Assembly: GCF_000385135.1 (NCBI RefSeq)
Contig: NZ_ARQM01000010.1
Coordinates: 1,674,001-1,738,000, forward strand
Source of the DNA: Promicromonospora sukumoe 327MFSha3.1
GTDB taxonomy: Bacteria; Actinomycetota; Actinomycetes; Actinomycetales; Cellulomonadaceae
Length of the DNA stretch: 64,000 bases
Reading direction: 5' to 3'
How positions within the stretch are numbered: position 1 is the stretch's first letter; each line of letters starts with the position of its first letter. The notes beneath the pieces were generated by a model. It had not been told where the DNA came from. It was given only the letters and a program-made list of their open reading frames with translations, and did no database searches. Positions 44,617 through 53,454 of this stretch are shown here, piece by piece. A program made the translations under genes and the position numbers.

Positions 44617-46020
44617 TTGCCGGTAGCACCAGCGGCTGATCCGACGCCGGACCTGTCGACGTCGGGCTCCCCGGCCTCGCGCCGTCGGCACGCGCCCGAG
44701 CGGACCCTGGTCGGGATCGTCGGCGGCGGCCCGGCCGGACTGCTGCTCTCGCACCTGCTGCACCGGTCCGGCGTCGACCACGTGGTGCTGGAGGCACGCT
44801 CACGCGAGGAGATCGAGCACACGCACCGCGCCGGAATCCTCGAGGCCGGCGCCGTGCAGGTCCTGGTCGACGCCGGCCTGGACCGCGTGCTGCGCGACGG
44901 CTCCCGGCACGACGGCATCGTGCTGCGCTTCGACGGCGCCGACCACCGCATCGACCTGACCGGCCTCACCGGCCGCAGCGTGTGGCTCTACCCGCAGACC
45001 GACGTCTTCATCGACCTCGCCAACCAGCGCGCGGCCGACGGCGCCTACAGCAGCGGGGGTGCTGACGGGGCCGACGGGTCGGGCGGCGTGGGCGGCGTCG
45101 GTGACGTCGGCGACCAGGTCCGCTGGGGCGCCACGGTCACCCACGTGCTCGACGGCGGCAACGTCGACGGCGGCAGCGGCGGCGCCGTCGGCAGTGACAG
45201 TGGCGGCGACCGCCCCGGCGTGCTCTGGACCGACCGGCAGGGCGACACCCACGAGCTGCGCTGCGACGTCCTGGTCGGGGCGGACGGCTCTCACTCGACC
45301 CTGCGGCACACTCTGCCCGAGTCCCAGCGGCGCACGTTCGTCCACGAGTACCCGTACGCGTGGTTCGGCGTGATCGTCGAGACGCCGCGCAGCGCCCCGG
45401 AGCTCGTGTACACGGCGTCCGAGCACGGGTTCGCGCTGATCAGCCAGCGCACCGAGACCCACCAGCGCCTCTACTTCCAGTGCGACCCCGACGAGGACCC
45501 GGCCCGCTGGACCGACGACCAGATCTGGGCCGAGCTGCAACGCCGCGTCGCCGGGCCCGACGGCTTCCGGCTCGTCGAGGGCGCCGTCGAGGAACGGTCC
45601 GTGCTGCGCTTCCGCTCGTCCGTCGTCGAGCCTGTGCGGCACGGCCGCATGCTGCTCGCCGGCGACGCCGCCCACACCGTCCCGCCCACGGGGGCCAAGG
45701 GGCTCAACCTGGCGCTCGCGGACGTCGTCGTGCTGCACGACGTGCTGCAGACCTGGCTCGCCAGCGGACGCCGGACGGGACGCCGCGACGACACCGTGCT
45801 CGACGAGTACGGCCGCCGCGTCGCCGAGCGCGTCTGGCGGGCCCAGCACTTCTCCGCGTGGATGAGCGGCATGCTGCACTCCCACCCCGGCGAGACCGAC
45901 TTCGCGGCCCGACGGCGCCTGGCCGAGCTCCGCATGCTCGTCGCCTCGGAGTCGGGACGGAGATTCCTCGCGGAGGGCTACACCGGCTGGGGCCCGGTTC
46001 TGGGGGAGGGGGCGTCATGA
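44617..46020 (+). CDS. pobA: 4-hydroxybenzoate 3-monooxygenase
   Basis: 467 residues from TTG at 44617, chosen because of the strong ribosome site GGGAGGAAC just upstream. FAD motif VGIVGGGPAGLLLSHLLH, RAGILEAGAVQVL, substrate-loop QRTETHQRLYFQCDP and the second FAD motif LLAGDAAHTVPPTGAKGLNLALAD match PobA. It hydroxylates 4-hydroxybenzoate to protocatechuate with NAD(P)H and oxygen. Two Gly/Asp/Ser inserts (about 143-165 and 177-198) lengthen it from the usual roughly 390 residues. A 13-bp repeat GACCGAACGAGCT lies just upstream (44565-44590). Confidence 0.9.
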   Translation: MPVAPAADPTPDLSTSGSPASRRRHAPERTLVGIVGGGPAGLLLSHLLHRSGVDHVVLEARSREEIEHTHRAGILEAGAVQVLVDAGLDRVLRDGSRHDGIVLRFDGADHRIDLTGLTGRSVWLYPQTDVFIDLANQRAADGAYSSGGADGADGSGGVGGVGDVGDQVRWGATVTHVLDGGNVDGGSGGAVGSDSGGDRPGVLWTDRQGDTHELRCDVLVGADGSHSTLRHTLPESQRRTFVHEYPYAWFGVIVETPRSAPELVYTASEHGFALISQRTETHQRLYFQCDPDEDPARWTDDQIWAELQRRVAGPDGFRLVEGAVEERSVLRFRSSVVEPVRHGRMLLAGDAAHTVPPTGAKGLNLALADVVVLHDVLQTWLASGRRTGRRDDTVLDEYGRRVAERVWRAQHFSAWMSGMLHSHPGETDFAARRRLAELRMLVASESGRRFLAEGYTGWGPVLGEGAS

Positions 46021-46124
46021 CCGGGACTCCGCGCGCCGAACCCCCTGGCACCGCACACGGCGCACCGCACATGGTGCACCGCACGCCGACGTACCCGACG
46101 ACCTCGACAGGGAGACGACATTGA
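46017..46124 (+). CDS. Possible 35-residue bridging ORF between pobA and pcaH
   Basis: The ATG overlaps the pobA stop (ATGA) and the TGA overlaps the TTG start of pcaH. The product is Thr/Pro/His-rich with no known motif. It may only carry ribosomes across the 100-base spacer. It could equally be chance. Confidence 0.25.
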   Translation: MTGTPRAEPPGTAHGAPHMVHRTPTYPTTSTGRRH

Positions 46125-46990
46125 CCCACGCTGCCGAACCGCCGAGCGCTGCCGGACCGCCGGAACCTGCCGTGCCCGCGGGCGCTGCCGTCCTTCGGAC
46201 CACGGCGCCGGACGTGGCCGCCGACACCCAGGCGCAGCTCAGCGCCGAGATCGAGGCCGCGCACCGCGCCTACGCGGAGGGCCTCGCACAGGGTGCGCCC
46301 CGCGAGCACGGTCCGCGACGCGACTGGCCGCCGTACCGCAGCTCGATCCTGCGGCACCCCACCAAGGACCTGCACCACGCCGACCCCGAGACGATCGAGC
46401 TGTTCGCGCCGGTCTTCGGCGAGCGTGACATCGGCGCCCTGGAGTCCGACCTCACGGTGCAGCACGGCGGCGAGCCGATCGGCGAACGCATCGTCGTCCG
46501 CGGCCGCGTGGTCGACGGCGAGGGGCGGCCGGTGCGCCGTCAGCTCGTCGAGGTCTGGCAGGCCAACGCCGCCGGCCGGTACGTCCACAAGCGCGACCAG
46601 CACCCGGCGCCGGTCGACCCGAACTTCACCGGCGTCGGCCGCATGCTGACCGACGACGACGGCTGGTACCAGTTCCAGACCATCAAGCCCGGCCCCTACC
46701 CGTGGAAGAACCACTTCAACGCCTGGCGCCCCGCGCACATCCACTTCTCGCTGTTCGGGACCGAGCTCACCCAGCGCGTCGTCACCCAGATGTACTTCCC
46801 GGGCGACCCGCTGTTCGCCCTCGACCCGATCTACCAGTCCATCCAGGACCCCCGGGCGCGCGAGCTGCTGGTCGCGACCTACGACCACGACGTGTCGCAG
46901 CACGAGTGGGCGACGGGGTACCGGTGGGACATCGTCCTGTCGGGGTCGCACCGCACCTGGACCGAGCCGAATGACGACCCAGCCGAATGA
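46121..46990 (+). CDS. pcaH: Protocatechuate 3,4-dioxygenase beta subunit
   Basis: 289 residues from TTG at 46121 with ribosome site AGGGAG. The four iron ligands are visible with exact spacing: Tyr154 (GRYVHKRDQHP), Tyr193 (KPGPYPW), His206 and His208 (WRPAHIHFSLFG). The 39/13/2 spacing equals that of the Pseudomonas enzyme. With PcaG it cleaves protocatechuate to 3-carboxy-cis,cis-muconate. An N-terminal extension of about 35 residues (Pro/Ala-rich) is unusual. Confidence 0.95.
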   Translation: MTHAAEPPSAAGPPEPAVPAGAAVLRTTAPDVAADTQAQLSAEIEAAHRAYAEGLAQGAPREHGPRRDWPPYRSSILRHPTKDLHHADPETIELFAPVFGERDIGALESDLTVQHGGEPIGERIVVRGRVVDGEGRPVRRQLVEVWQANAAGRYVHKRDQHPAPVDPNFTGVGRMLTDDDGWYQFQTIKPGPYPWKNHFNAWRPAHIHFSLFGTELTQRVVTQMYFPGDPLFALDPIYQSIQDPRARELLVATYDHDVSQHEWATGYRWDIVLSGSHRTWTEPNDDPAE

Positions 46991-47006
46991 TGACCCGGAG
47001 GAATCG

Positions 47007-47921
47007 ATGAGTGACCCGACCCGCGAGCCGATCCCGCCGACCCCCGCCCAGACCGTCGGCCCGTTCTTCGGCTACGCGCTGCCCTACACGCGCGGCAACG
47101 AGCTGGTCGAACCGGGCACGCCGGGCGCCGTCCGCCTGCACGGCACCGTGTACGACGGCGCGGGCGTACCCGTCCCCGACGCGCTCGTCGAGATCTGGCA
47201 GGCGGACCCGGCGGGCGCCGTCGTCGCCCGGAGCGGCTCCCTCCTGCGCGACGGGACCTTCACCGGCTGGGGCCGGGCCGAGACCGACCGTGAGGGCGGC
47301 TACTGGTTCCGCACCCTGGAGCCGGGCGCGACCGAGCCGGGCCGCCCGCCGTTCTTTGCGGTGACGGTCTTCGCCCGGGGTCTCCAGGACAGGCTGTTCA
47401 CCCGCGCCTATCTCCCGGCGGCGGACGGCGCCGGGCACGGTGTCGACGCCGCACCTGGTGTCGGCGGGCCTGGTGCTGCTGCGCCTGGTGCTGGTGCTGG
47501 TGCTGGTGCTGAAGCTGCCGGTGCCGGTGCCGGTGCCGGTGCCGGTGTCGGTGCCGGTGCTGCTGCCCGTGACAGCGCCCGCGCCGGACTGCTGGAGACC
47601 GAGCCGCTTCTCGCCTCGCTCGAACCCGAACGGCGCGCCACTCTGGTCACATCGCGCGAAACTGACGGCTCGCTGCGGTTCGACATCCGCCTCCAAGGCG
47701 GACCCCAGGGGGAGGAGGAGACCGTGTTCCTCACGTACGACCCGCCCCGCGCTGTCCCTGCTGGTGCGGGCGCCGGTGCCGGTGCGACAGCTGCGAACGC
47801 GTCCGGTGCGATGACGTCCGGCGTGGCCGGGACCAGGGGGACCTCGAACCAGCCCACGGTGAACGAGCGCGGGTCGTACCCGATCGGGCTCGTCCCGTCT
47901 CAGGGCGGCATCGATGCCTGA
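47007..47921 (+). CDS. pcaG: Protocatechuate 3,4-dioxygenase alpha subunit with Gly-Ala repeat insert
   Basis: 304 residues from ATG at 47007 with ribosome site GGAGGAA; the usual length is about 200. Family marks: PIPPTPAQTVGPFFGYALPY, ALVEIWQADPAG, FTGWGRAETDREGGYWFRTLEPG, FFAVTVFARGLQDRLFTRAYLP and ASLEPERRATL. Between AYLP and the LLETEPLLASL helix sits a GA/GAGAGA insert of about 45 residues from 6-bp repeats. A second GAGAGA tract and a 45-residue tail follow TYDPP. The stop overlaps pcaB. Confidence 0.9.
   Translation: MSDPTREPIPPTPAQTVGPFFGYALPYTRGNELVEPGTPGAVRLHGTVYDGAGVPVPDALVEIWQADPAGAVVARSGSLLRDGTFTGWGRAETDREGGYWFRTLEPGATEPGRPPFFAVTVFARGLQDRLFTRAYLPAADGAGHGVDAAPGVGGPGAAAPGAGAGAGAEAAGAGAGAGAGVGAGAAARDSARAGLLETEPLLASLEPERRATLVTSRETDGSLRFDIRLQGGPQGEEETVFLTYDPPRAVPAGAGAGAGATAANASGAMTSGVAGTRGTSNQPTVNERGSYPIGLVPSQGGIDA
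47461..47575 (+). repeat. 6-bp coding repeat (GGTGCT/GGTGCC)n in pcaG
   Basis: About 16 hexamer units, two blocks (GGTGCT then GGTGCC), encoding Gly-Ala dipeptides. Confidence 0.9.
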
Positions 47922-49665
47922 CGTCGGCCTCCTGACGCCTGGCGCCGACCTCGCGCCGGGGTCCCCGGCCGCCGTGACCGACGACGTCGCCCTGCTGCGC
48001 ACGATGCTCCGGGTCGAGGCGGCGTGGGTGCACGTCCTCGTCCGGCACGGGGCGGCGGGGCGCATCCAACGGTCGGCGTCGGGCATCGGCGTAGCCCGCG
48101 TCGGACAAGCGCCACCTGGCCCAGCGGCTGAGGACTCCGCGGCTGAGGACTCCGCGCCTGAGGACTCCGCGGCCAGGGGCACCGCGGCCGCGGGCCCGAC
48201 TGTTTCTGGCCCTGGTGCTTCTAGCCCTACCGTTTCTGGCCCCGCAAGACCGCACCCCACGGCTGAGGGTCACGCGATCGACGGCTCCGGCGTCGTCGAC
48301 CCCACGGAGGCCTATCCAGAGGACATCGTCGAGATCCCCGACCCGCACGCCCACGACACCGCCGACATCGCCGCCGTGGTCGACGCCGCCGTCGAACGCC
48401 TGGCCGGGGCCGACGACGACGCGCTCGCCCTCGCGACGCGACTCGCCCGCGAGAGCGGAGCCGGCGGGAATCCCGTGATCCCGCTGGTCGGCGCGCTGCG
48501 CGCGGCGGTGGGCCCGCGCATCGCACCCGTCGTGCACGCTGGGCTCACGTCGCAGGACGTGCTCGACACGGCCCTCGTCCTCATGCTGCGCGACGCCGCC
48601 CACGCCGTCGTGGAGGACCTCGACCAGGCCGCCGTCGCGGCGGCCCGCCTCGCCGCCGAGCACCGCGACCGGCCCGCGCTCGCCCGAACCCTCGCGCAGG
48701 CCGCCGTGCCGACCACCCTGGGTGCACGCTTCGCCGGCTGGCTCCAGGGCATCCTGGCCGCTCGGGGCTTCCTGTCCTCCGCAGCCGACGCGCTGCCCCT
48801 GGCCTACGGCGGCGCGGCGGGCGAGCTCTCGGGCGTGGCGGCGCTCGCGGGTGGAGCCGGCTCGACCTCGACGGTGCCGTTGACCGCCGGCGGGACCGCG
48901 CGCCCGACGGTCGGGGGTGCGGCGGGACCGGCCGTCGGAGGCGACGCTTCGGGCTCGGCGAGCGGAGGCGCTGCGGCTGGCTCAGTCGTTGTCGGCAGCA
49001 CCGAGCGTGTGGTCGGCAGTGCCGGGGCCTCGCGCCCGGAGCTCGCGCTGATCGAGGCGTGGGGCGCGGAGCTCGGTCTGCCGGTCGGCCCCGGACCGTG
49101 GCATGCCACGCGGACCCCAGTCGTCCGCCTCGGGTCGGCGCTGGCGGAGACGTGCGCCGCGCTGGGCAAGGTCGCGAACGACGTGCTGCAGGCGGTTCGG
49201 CCCGGTGTGGGCGAGCTGCGTGAGCCGAGCGGACCGGGCCGCGGGACGTCGTCGGCGATGGCGCACAAGCGCAACCCCGTGCTGTCCGTGCTGGTGCGGT
49301 GCTCCGCGATCGCGGCGCCCCACCTGGCGGCGCAGGTGCTCGCAGCGGCGGGCCTTGCCGTGGACGAGCGGTCCGACGGCGCCTGGCACGCCGAGTGGCC
49401 CGCGCTGCAGCAGCTGGCGCGGCACGCGGTCGCGTCGGCCCACGTGGCGACCGAACTGCTGGACGGCCTCGAGGTCGATGCCGACGCCGTCGCCCGCAAC
49501 CTCCGCGACGGGTTGCCGGACGTCGGTCCGGCGCCCGACGTCGCGCCGGCCGCCGCCGTCGTCGACCGGGTGCTGGACCAGTTCGCTGCCCAGACCGGAC
49601 CTGTCCAGACCGGACCTGTCCAGACCGGACCTGACCAGACCGGACCTGCCGCGGGACGCGAATGA
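47914..49665 (+). CDS. pcaB: 3-carboxy-cis,cis-muconate cycloisomerase
   Basis: 583 residues from ATG at 47914 (usual length about 450). Fumarase/ASL-superfamily motifs: [40 protein letters not shown] and the signature [15 protein letters not shown]. It lactonises 3-carboxy-muconate. Inserts: AAEDS pentapeptides (48124-48175), a 60-residue Gly/Ser region between the second and third helical blocks (48850-49010), and a C-terminal run of QTGPV units (49591-49650), all 15-bp type. Its stop overlaps the ATG of a spacer ORF. Confidence 0.92.
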   Translation: MPDVGLLTPGADLAPGSPAAVTDDVALLRTMLRVEAAWVHVLVRHGAAGRIQRSASGIGVARVGQAPPGPAAEDSAAEDSAPEDSAARGTAAAGPTVSGPGASSPTVSGPARPHPTAEGHAIDGSGVVDPTEAYPEDIVEIPDPHAHDTADIAAVVDAAVERLAGADDDALALATRLARESGAGGNPVIPLVGALRAAVGPRIAPVVHAGLTSQDVLDTALVLMLRDAAHAVVEDLDQAAVAAARLAAEHRDRPALARTLAQAAVPTTLGARFAGWLQGILAARGFLSSAADALPLAYGGAAGELSGVAALAGGAGSTSTVPLTAGGTARPTVGGAAGPAVGGDASGSASGGAAAGSVVVGSTERVVGSAGASRPELALIEAWGAELGLPVGPGPWHATRTPVVRLGSALAETCAALGKVANDVLQAVRPGVGELREPSGPGRGTSSAMAHKRNPVLSVLVRCSAIAAPHLAAQVLAAAGLAVDERSDGAWHAEWPALQQLARHAVASAHVATELLDGLEVDADAVARNLRDGLPDVGPAPDVAPAAAVVDRVLDQFAAQTGPVQTGPVQTGPDQTGPAAGRE

Positions 49666-49967
49666 CCGCGGGACGAGGACGACTCCGGAACGGAAACGAT
49701 CGCGGGACGAGGAAGATCGCGGGACGAGAACAACCCTGGCGGCTGCGCAGCCGGTCGCGTGTGATTGCGGAACAGGGCGGGGTGGAACAGGGCGGTCCGG
49801 AAACAGGGCCGAGCAAAACAGGATCGGATAGAACGGGACCAGGCAGAACTGGACCGGGCAGAACAGAGTGGGCCGGGCAGAACGGGACCGGGCAGGACGG
49901 GACCGGGCAGAACTGGACCGGGCAGAACAGACTGGGCCGGCACATGCCGGGGTGGAACAGAGCGTGA
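49662..49967 (+). CDS. Possible spacer ORF between pcaB and pcaD (repeat-derived)
   Basis: 101 residues. Its ATG overlaps the pcaB stop, and its TGA overlaps an ATG in frame with pcaD. The second half is (T)[10 protein letters not shown] and [14 protein letters not shown]-type repeat translation. No family is recognisable. It may be a translated bridge created by repeat expansion, not a functional protein. Confidence 0.25.
   Translation: MTAGRGRLRNGNDRGTRKIAGREQPWRLRSRSRVIAEQGGVEQGGPETGPSKTGSDRTGPGRTGPGRTEWAGQNGTGQDGTGQNWTGQNRLGRHMPGWNRA
49790..49935. repeat. 15-bp minisatellite in the pcaB-pcaD spacer
   Basis: About nine units around GGGACCGGGCAGAAC, with variants such as TGGACCGGGCAGAAC and GGGCCGGGCAGAACG. 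This fills half of the 331-base region between pcaB and the preferred pcaD start. Nothing else is seen in the spacer. Confidence 0.9.
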
Positions 49968-49996
49968 TGAATCAGCCGGACGACTTCGGAGGGCAG

Positions 49997-50910
49997 ATGA
50001 CCGCACGACCCAGGCTGGGTGCCGTCGAGTTCGTACTGCGCGATGCCTCGCGCCCGTTGCTGGTGCTGGGGCCGTCGCTGGGCACCTCGGTGTCCGCGCT
50101 GTGGGAGGACGCAGTCCCGCTGATCGCCGGCGGCGGGGCAGGTGACAGGGCAGGTGACAGGGCAGTCGACAGGGCTGGCGGCCGGGCAGTCGACAGGGCA
50201 GGCGGCATGGCTGAAGGCTTCGCCGCCGACGTCGACGTGGTCGGCTGGGACCTGCCCGGGCACGGGACCTCGCCGTCGCCCACTGCGGACGAGCTGGAGG
50301 GGCTGACCGTCGGTGACCTCGCCGACGCCGTCCTCGGCGTCGTGGAGCGCGTGCAGGAACGGCGCGGCGACGTCGGGGCGCCGTTCTGGTACGCGGGCGT
50401 CTCGGTGGGCGGGGCGGTGGGGCAGCGACTGCTGCTCGACGCCCCCGACCGAGTGTCGGGCGCCGCACTGATCTGCACCGCGACCTGGTTCGGCGAGGCT
50501 GCGGGCTGGCACGAGCGCGCCGACCTGGTGCGGCGCGCGGGCACCCCGACCCAGGTCGAGGCGGCGGCGCGCCGCTGGTTCGGGCCGGGCTTTCTCGACC
50601 GTGAGCCGCAGGTGGGCCTCCGCCTGCTCGCCAGCCTCCAGACCGCCGACCGGTTCGGCTACGCGGCGGTCTGCCGCGCGGTGTCGGACCACGACCTGCG
50701 TGGCCGGCTCGGCGCGGTCGCCGCCCCGGTCGTGGCGATCGCGGGCAGCGACGACCCGGCGACACCGCCCGACAAGCTCGAGGAGATCGCCGACGCCGTC
50801 CCCGGCGCCCGGCTCGTGGTGCTGGACGGCGCGGCGCACCTCGCGCCGGCAGAGCGGCCGCAGGTGGTGGCCCAACTGGTTCGCGACCTCGTCGCGGGAA
50901 GGGTGACGGC

Positions 50911-50914
<4 letters not shown>
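49997..50914 (+). CDS. pcaD: 3-oxoadipate enol-lactonase
   Basis: 305 residues from ATG at 49997, preferred because GGAGGG lies 4-5 bases upstream; ATG at 49967 adds ten residues. Alpha/beta hydrolase: [13 protein letters not shown], the nucleophile in [18 protein letters not shown] (GVSVGG), [11 protein letters not shown] (Asp) and [15 protein letters not shown] (His). It opens the enol-lactone to 3-oxoadipate. An [11 protein letters not shown] repeat insert (50135-50210) lies between strand 1 and the DVVGWDLPG strand. Its stop overlaps the pcaC GTG. Confidence 0.88.
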
Positions 50915-51813
<899 letters not shown>

Positions 51814-51816
<3 letters not shown>

Positions 51817-51837
51817 CGGGGCGCTCCGTCCTTTCTC
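51814..51837 (+). terminator. Weak terminator candidate after pcaC
   Basis: GACGG pairs with CCGTC around GGCGCT, followed by CTTTCTC. Short stem; position at the end of the pca operon is what makes it plausible. Confidence 0.3.
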
Positions 51838-51907
51838 ACCCCGGTCGTGCTCGCGGCGGATGCTCCCGGCGGATGACGGCGGCGCCGTCGTCGCACTACC
51901 TTGAGGC

Positions 51908-52570
51908 ATGACCAGCACGACCCCGCCCGCAGCGGGCGGCCCCGACCCCGTCGGACTCGACCACGGCCTCGGCGCAACATTCACCCCAGGCTTCCGCGGC
52001 AGGGCCCGTCCCGAGGGCGTCACACTTCCTCCCGGGCAATACGCGGAGACGGGATTCCCGGTCCTCTCGGCCGGCCCCACGCCCAACGTCGACGCCTCGA
52101 CCTGGAGCTTCACCGTCACCGCCGAGTCCGGCGCCACGAAGACCTGGACGTGGTCGGACCTGATGGCGCTGCCCCAGGACCGGCCGACGGTCGACATCCA
52201 CTGCGTCACGCGCTGGTCCAAGTTCGGCACGCAGTGGCGCGGTGTCTCCCTCGACGTGCTCCTCGCGGACGTCGAGTCCACGGCGGACTTCGCGATGGTG
52301 GGCTCCTACGGCGGCTACACGACCAACCTCCCCGTCGCCGAGCTGCTGGGCGGTAAGGCCTGGATCGCGCACACCTTCGACGGAAAGCCGCTGCACCCTG
52401 AGCACGGCGGCCCGGCGCGGCTGCTCGTGCCGCACCTGTACTTCTGGAAGTCGGCCAAGTGGGTGCGTTCGCTCACGCTCATGCCGACCGACCGGCCCGG
52501 CTTCTGGGAGAAGCTCGGCTACCACGACCTCGGCGACCCGTGGCGTGAGCAGAGGTACCAGGGTGACTGA
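51908..52570 (+). CDS. Sulfite-oxidase-like molybdopterin-dependent oxidoreductase
   Basis: 220 residues from ATG at 51908. TWTWSDLMALPQDRPTVDIHCVTRWSKFGTQWRGVSLDVLL includes the Mo-ligand Cys in HCVTRWS. GGYTTNLPVAELL and KSAKWVRSLTLM are further family marks. No signal peptide or C-terminal dimer domain, so it belongs to the short cytoplasmic YedY-like group. The downstream flavin reductase overlaps it, and the pair recurs in actinobacteria; the substrate is unknown. Confidence 0.88.
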   Translation: MTSTTPPAAGGPDPVGLDHGLGATFTPGFRGRARPEGVTLPPGQYAETGFPVLSAGPTPNVDASTWSFTVTAESGATKTWTWSDLMALPQDRPTVDIHCVTRWSKFGTQWRGVSLDVLLADVESTADFAMVGSYGGYTTNLPVAELLGGKAWIAHTFDGKPLHPEHGGPARLLVPHLYFWKSAKWVRSLTLMPTDRPGFWEKLGYHDLGDPWREQRYQGD

Positions 52571-53399
52571 GGCTGCGAGAACAGAGGCTGCGAGAACAGA
52601 GCCAGCGGAGACCACGGCCGGAAGCGCACGGCTCGGCGCGCGCTACGCCGTCCCCTCCGGCTGGCAGGTCGCGACGCTCCTGGAGCGGCGCACCGAGAGC
52701 GCATCCGCCGAGACGCTTGTGCTCGACATCCCCGACTGGCCCGGCCACCAGGCCGGACAGCACCTCGACCTGCGGCTCACCGCGCCGGACGGCTACACCG
52801 CCGAACGGTCCTACTCGCTGGCGAGCGCACCGACGCCGTCGGGCAGCGGGGGCGGCGTGGAGGTCACCGTCCAGCGCGTGCACGACGGCGAGGTCTCGCC
52901 CTACCTCGTCGACGATTTCCCGCCCGGGGCCGCGATCGAGGTGCGCGGTCCCATCGGCGGATGGTTCGTCTGGGATCCGGTGCGGGACGCCGGCATGCCC
53001 GTCCTGCTTCTGGCGGGCGGCTCGGGACTGGTCCCGGTGATGTCGATGGTCCGCGCCCGTCGAGCGGCGGGCGACCGCACCCCGTTCCGGCTGATCTACT
53101 CGGTCCGCACCCCGGAGGACCGCCTCTACACCGACGAGCTGGACGCGCTCGCCGCCCGCGGGGACGGTTTCGAGGTCAGCACGGTCTACACGCGCGCGGT
53201 CTCGCTGACGGCGCTGCGCGGTCCGCGTCGGCTCACCTCCTCCGAGCTGGCGACCTGGGGCTGGCCGCCCGAGCTCGAACCGCGGGTGTACATCTGCGGC
53301 CCGACGGGCTTCGTCGAAGCGATCGCGCGCATGCTCGTGGCCCAGGGACACGACCCGGCGAGGGTCCGGACGGAACGCTTCGGGCCGTCGGGAGACTGA
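52563..53399 (+). CDS. Ferredoxin-NADP reductase-type FAD oxidoreductase
   Basis: 278 residues from GTG at 52563, overlapping the Mo protein stop. A TEAAR repeat (15 bp) starts the protein. FAD site: AERSYSLASAP; NAD(P) site: LLLAGGSGLVPVMSMVR, then VYICGPTGFVEAIARML. No 2Fe-2S domain. It should supply electrons to, or take them from, the Mo protein encoded before it. Confidence 0.88.
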   Translation: MTEAARTEAARTEPAETTAGSARLGARYAVPSGWQVATLLERRTESASAETLVLDIPDWPGHQAGQHLDLRLTAPDGYTAERSYSLASAPTPSGSGGGVEVTVQRVHDGEVSPYLVDDFPPGAAIEVRGPIGGWFVWDPVRDAGMPVLLLAGGSGLVPVMSMVRARRAAGDRTPFRLIYSVRTPEDRLYTDELDALAARGDGFEVSTVYTRAVSLTALRGPRRLTSSELATWGWPPELEPRVYICGPTGFVEAIARMLVAQGHDPARVRTERFGPSGD

Positions 53400-53454
53400 T
53401 CGGCCCTGGTCTGGCCCTGGTCTGGCCCTGTGCTGCCCAGCCCGGTGCGGTCGG

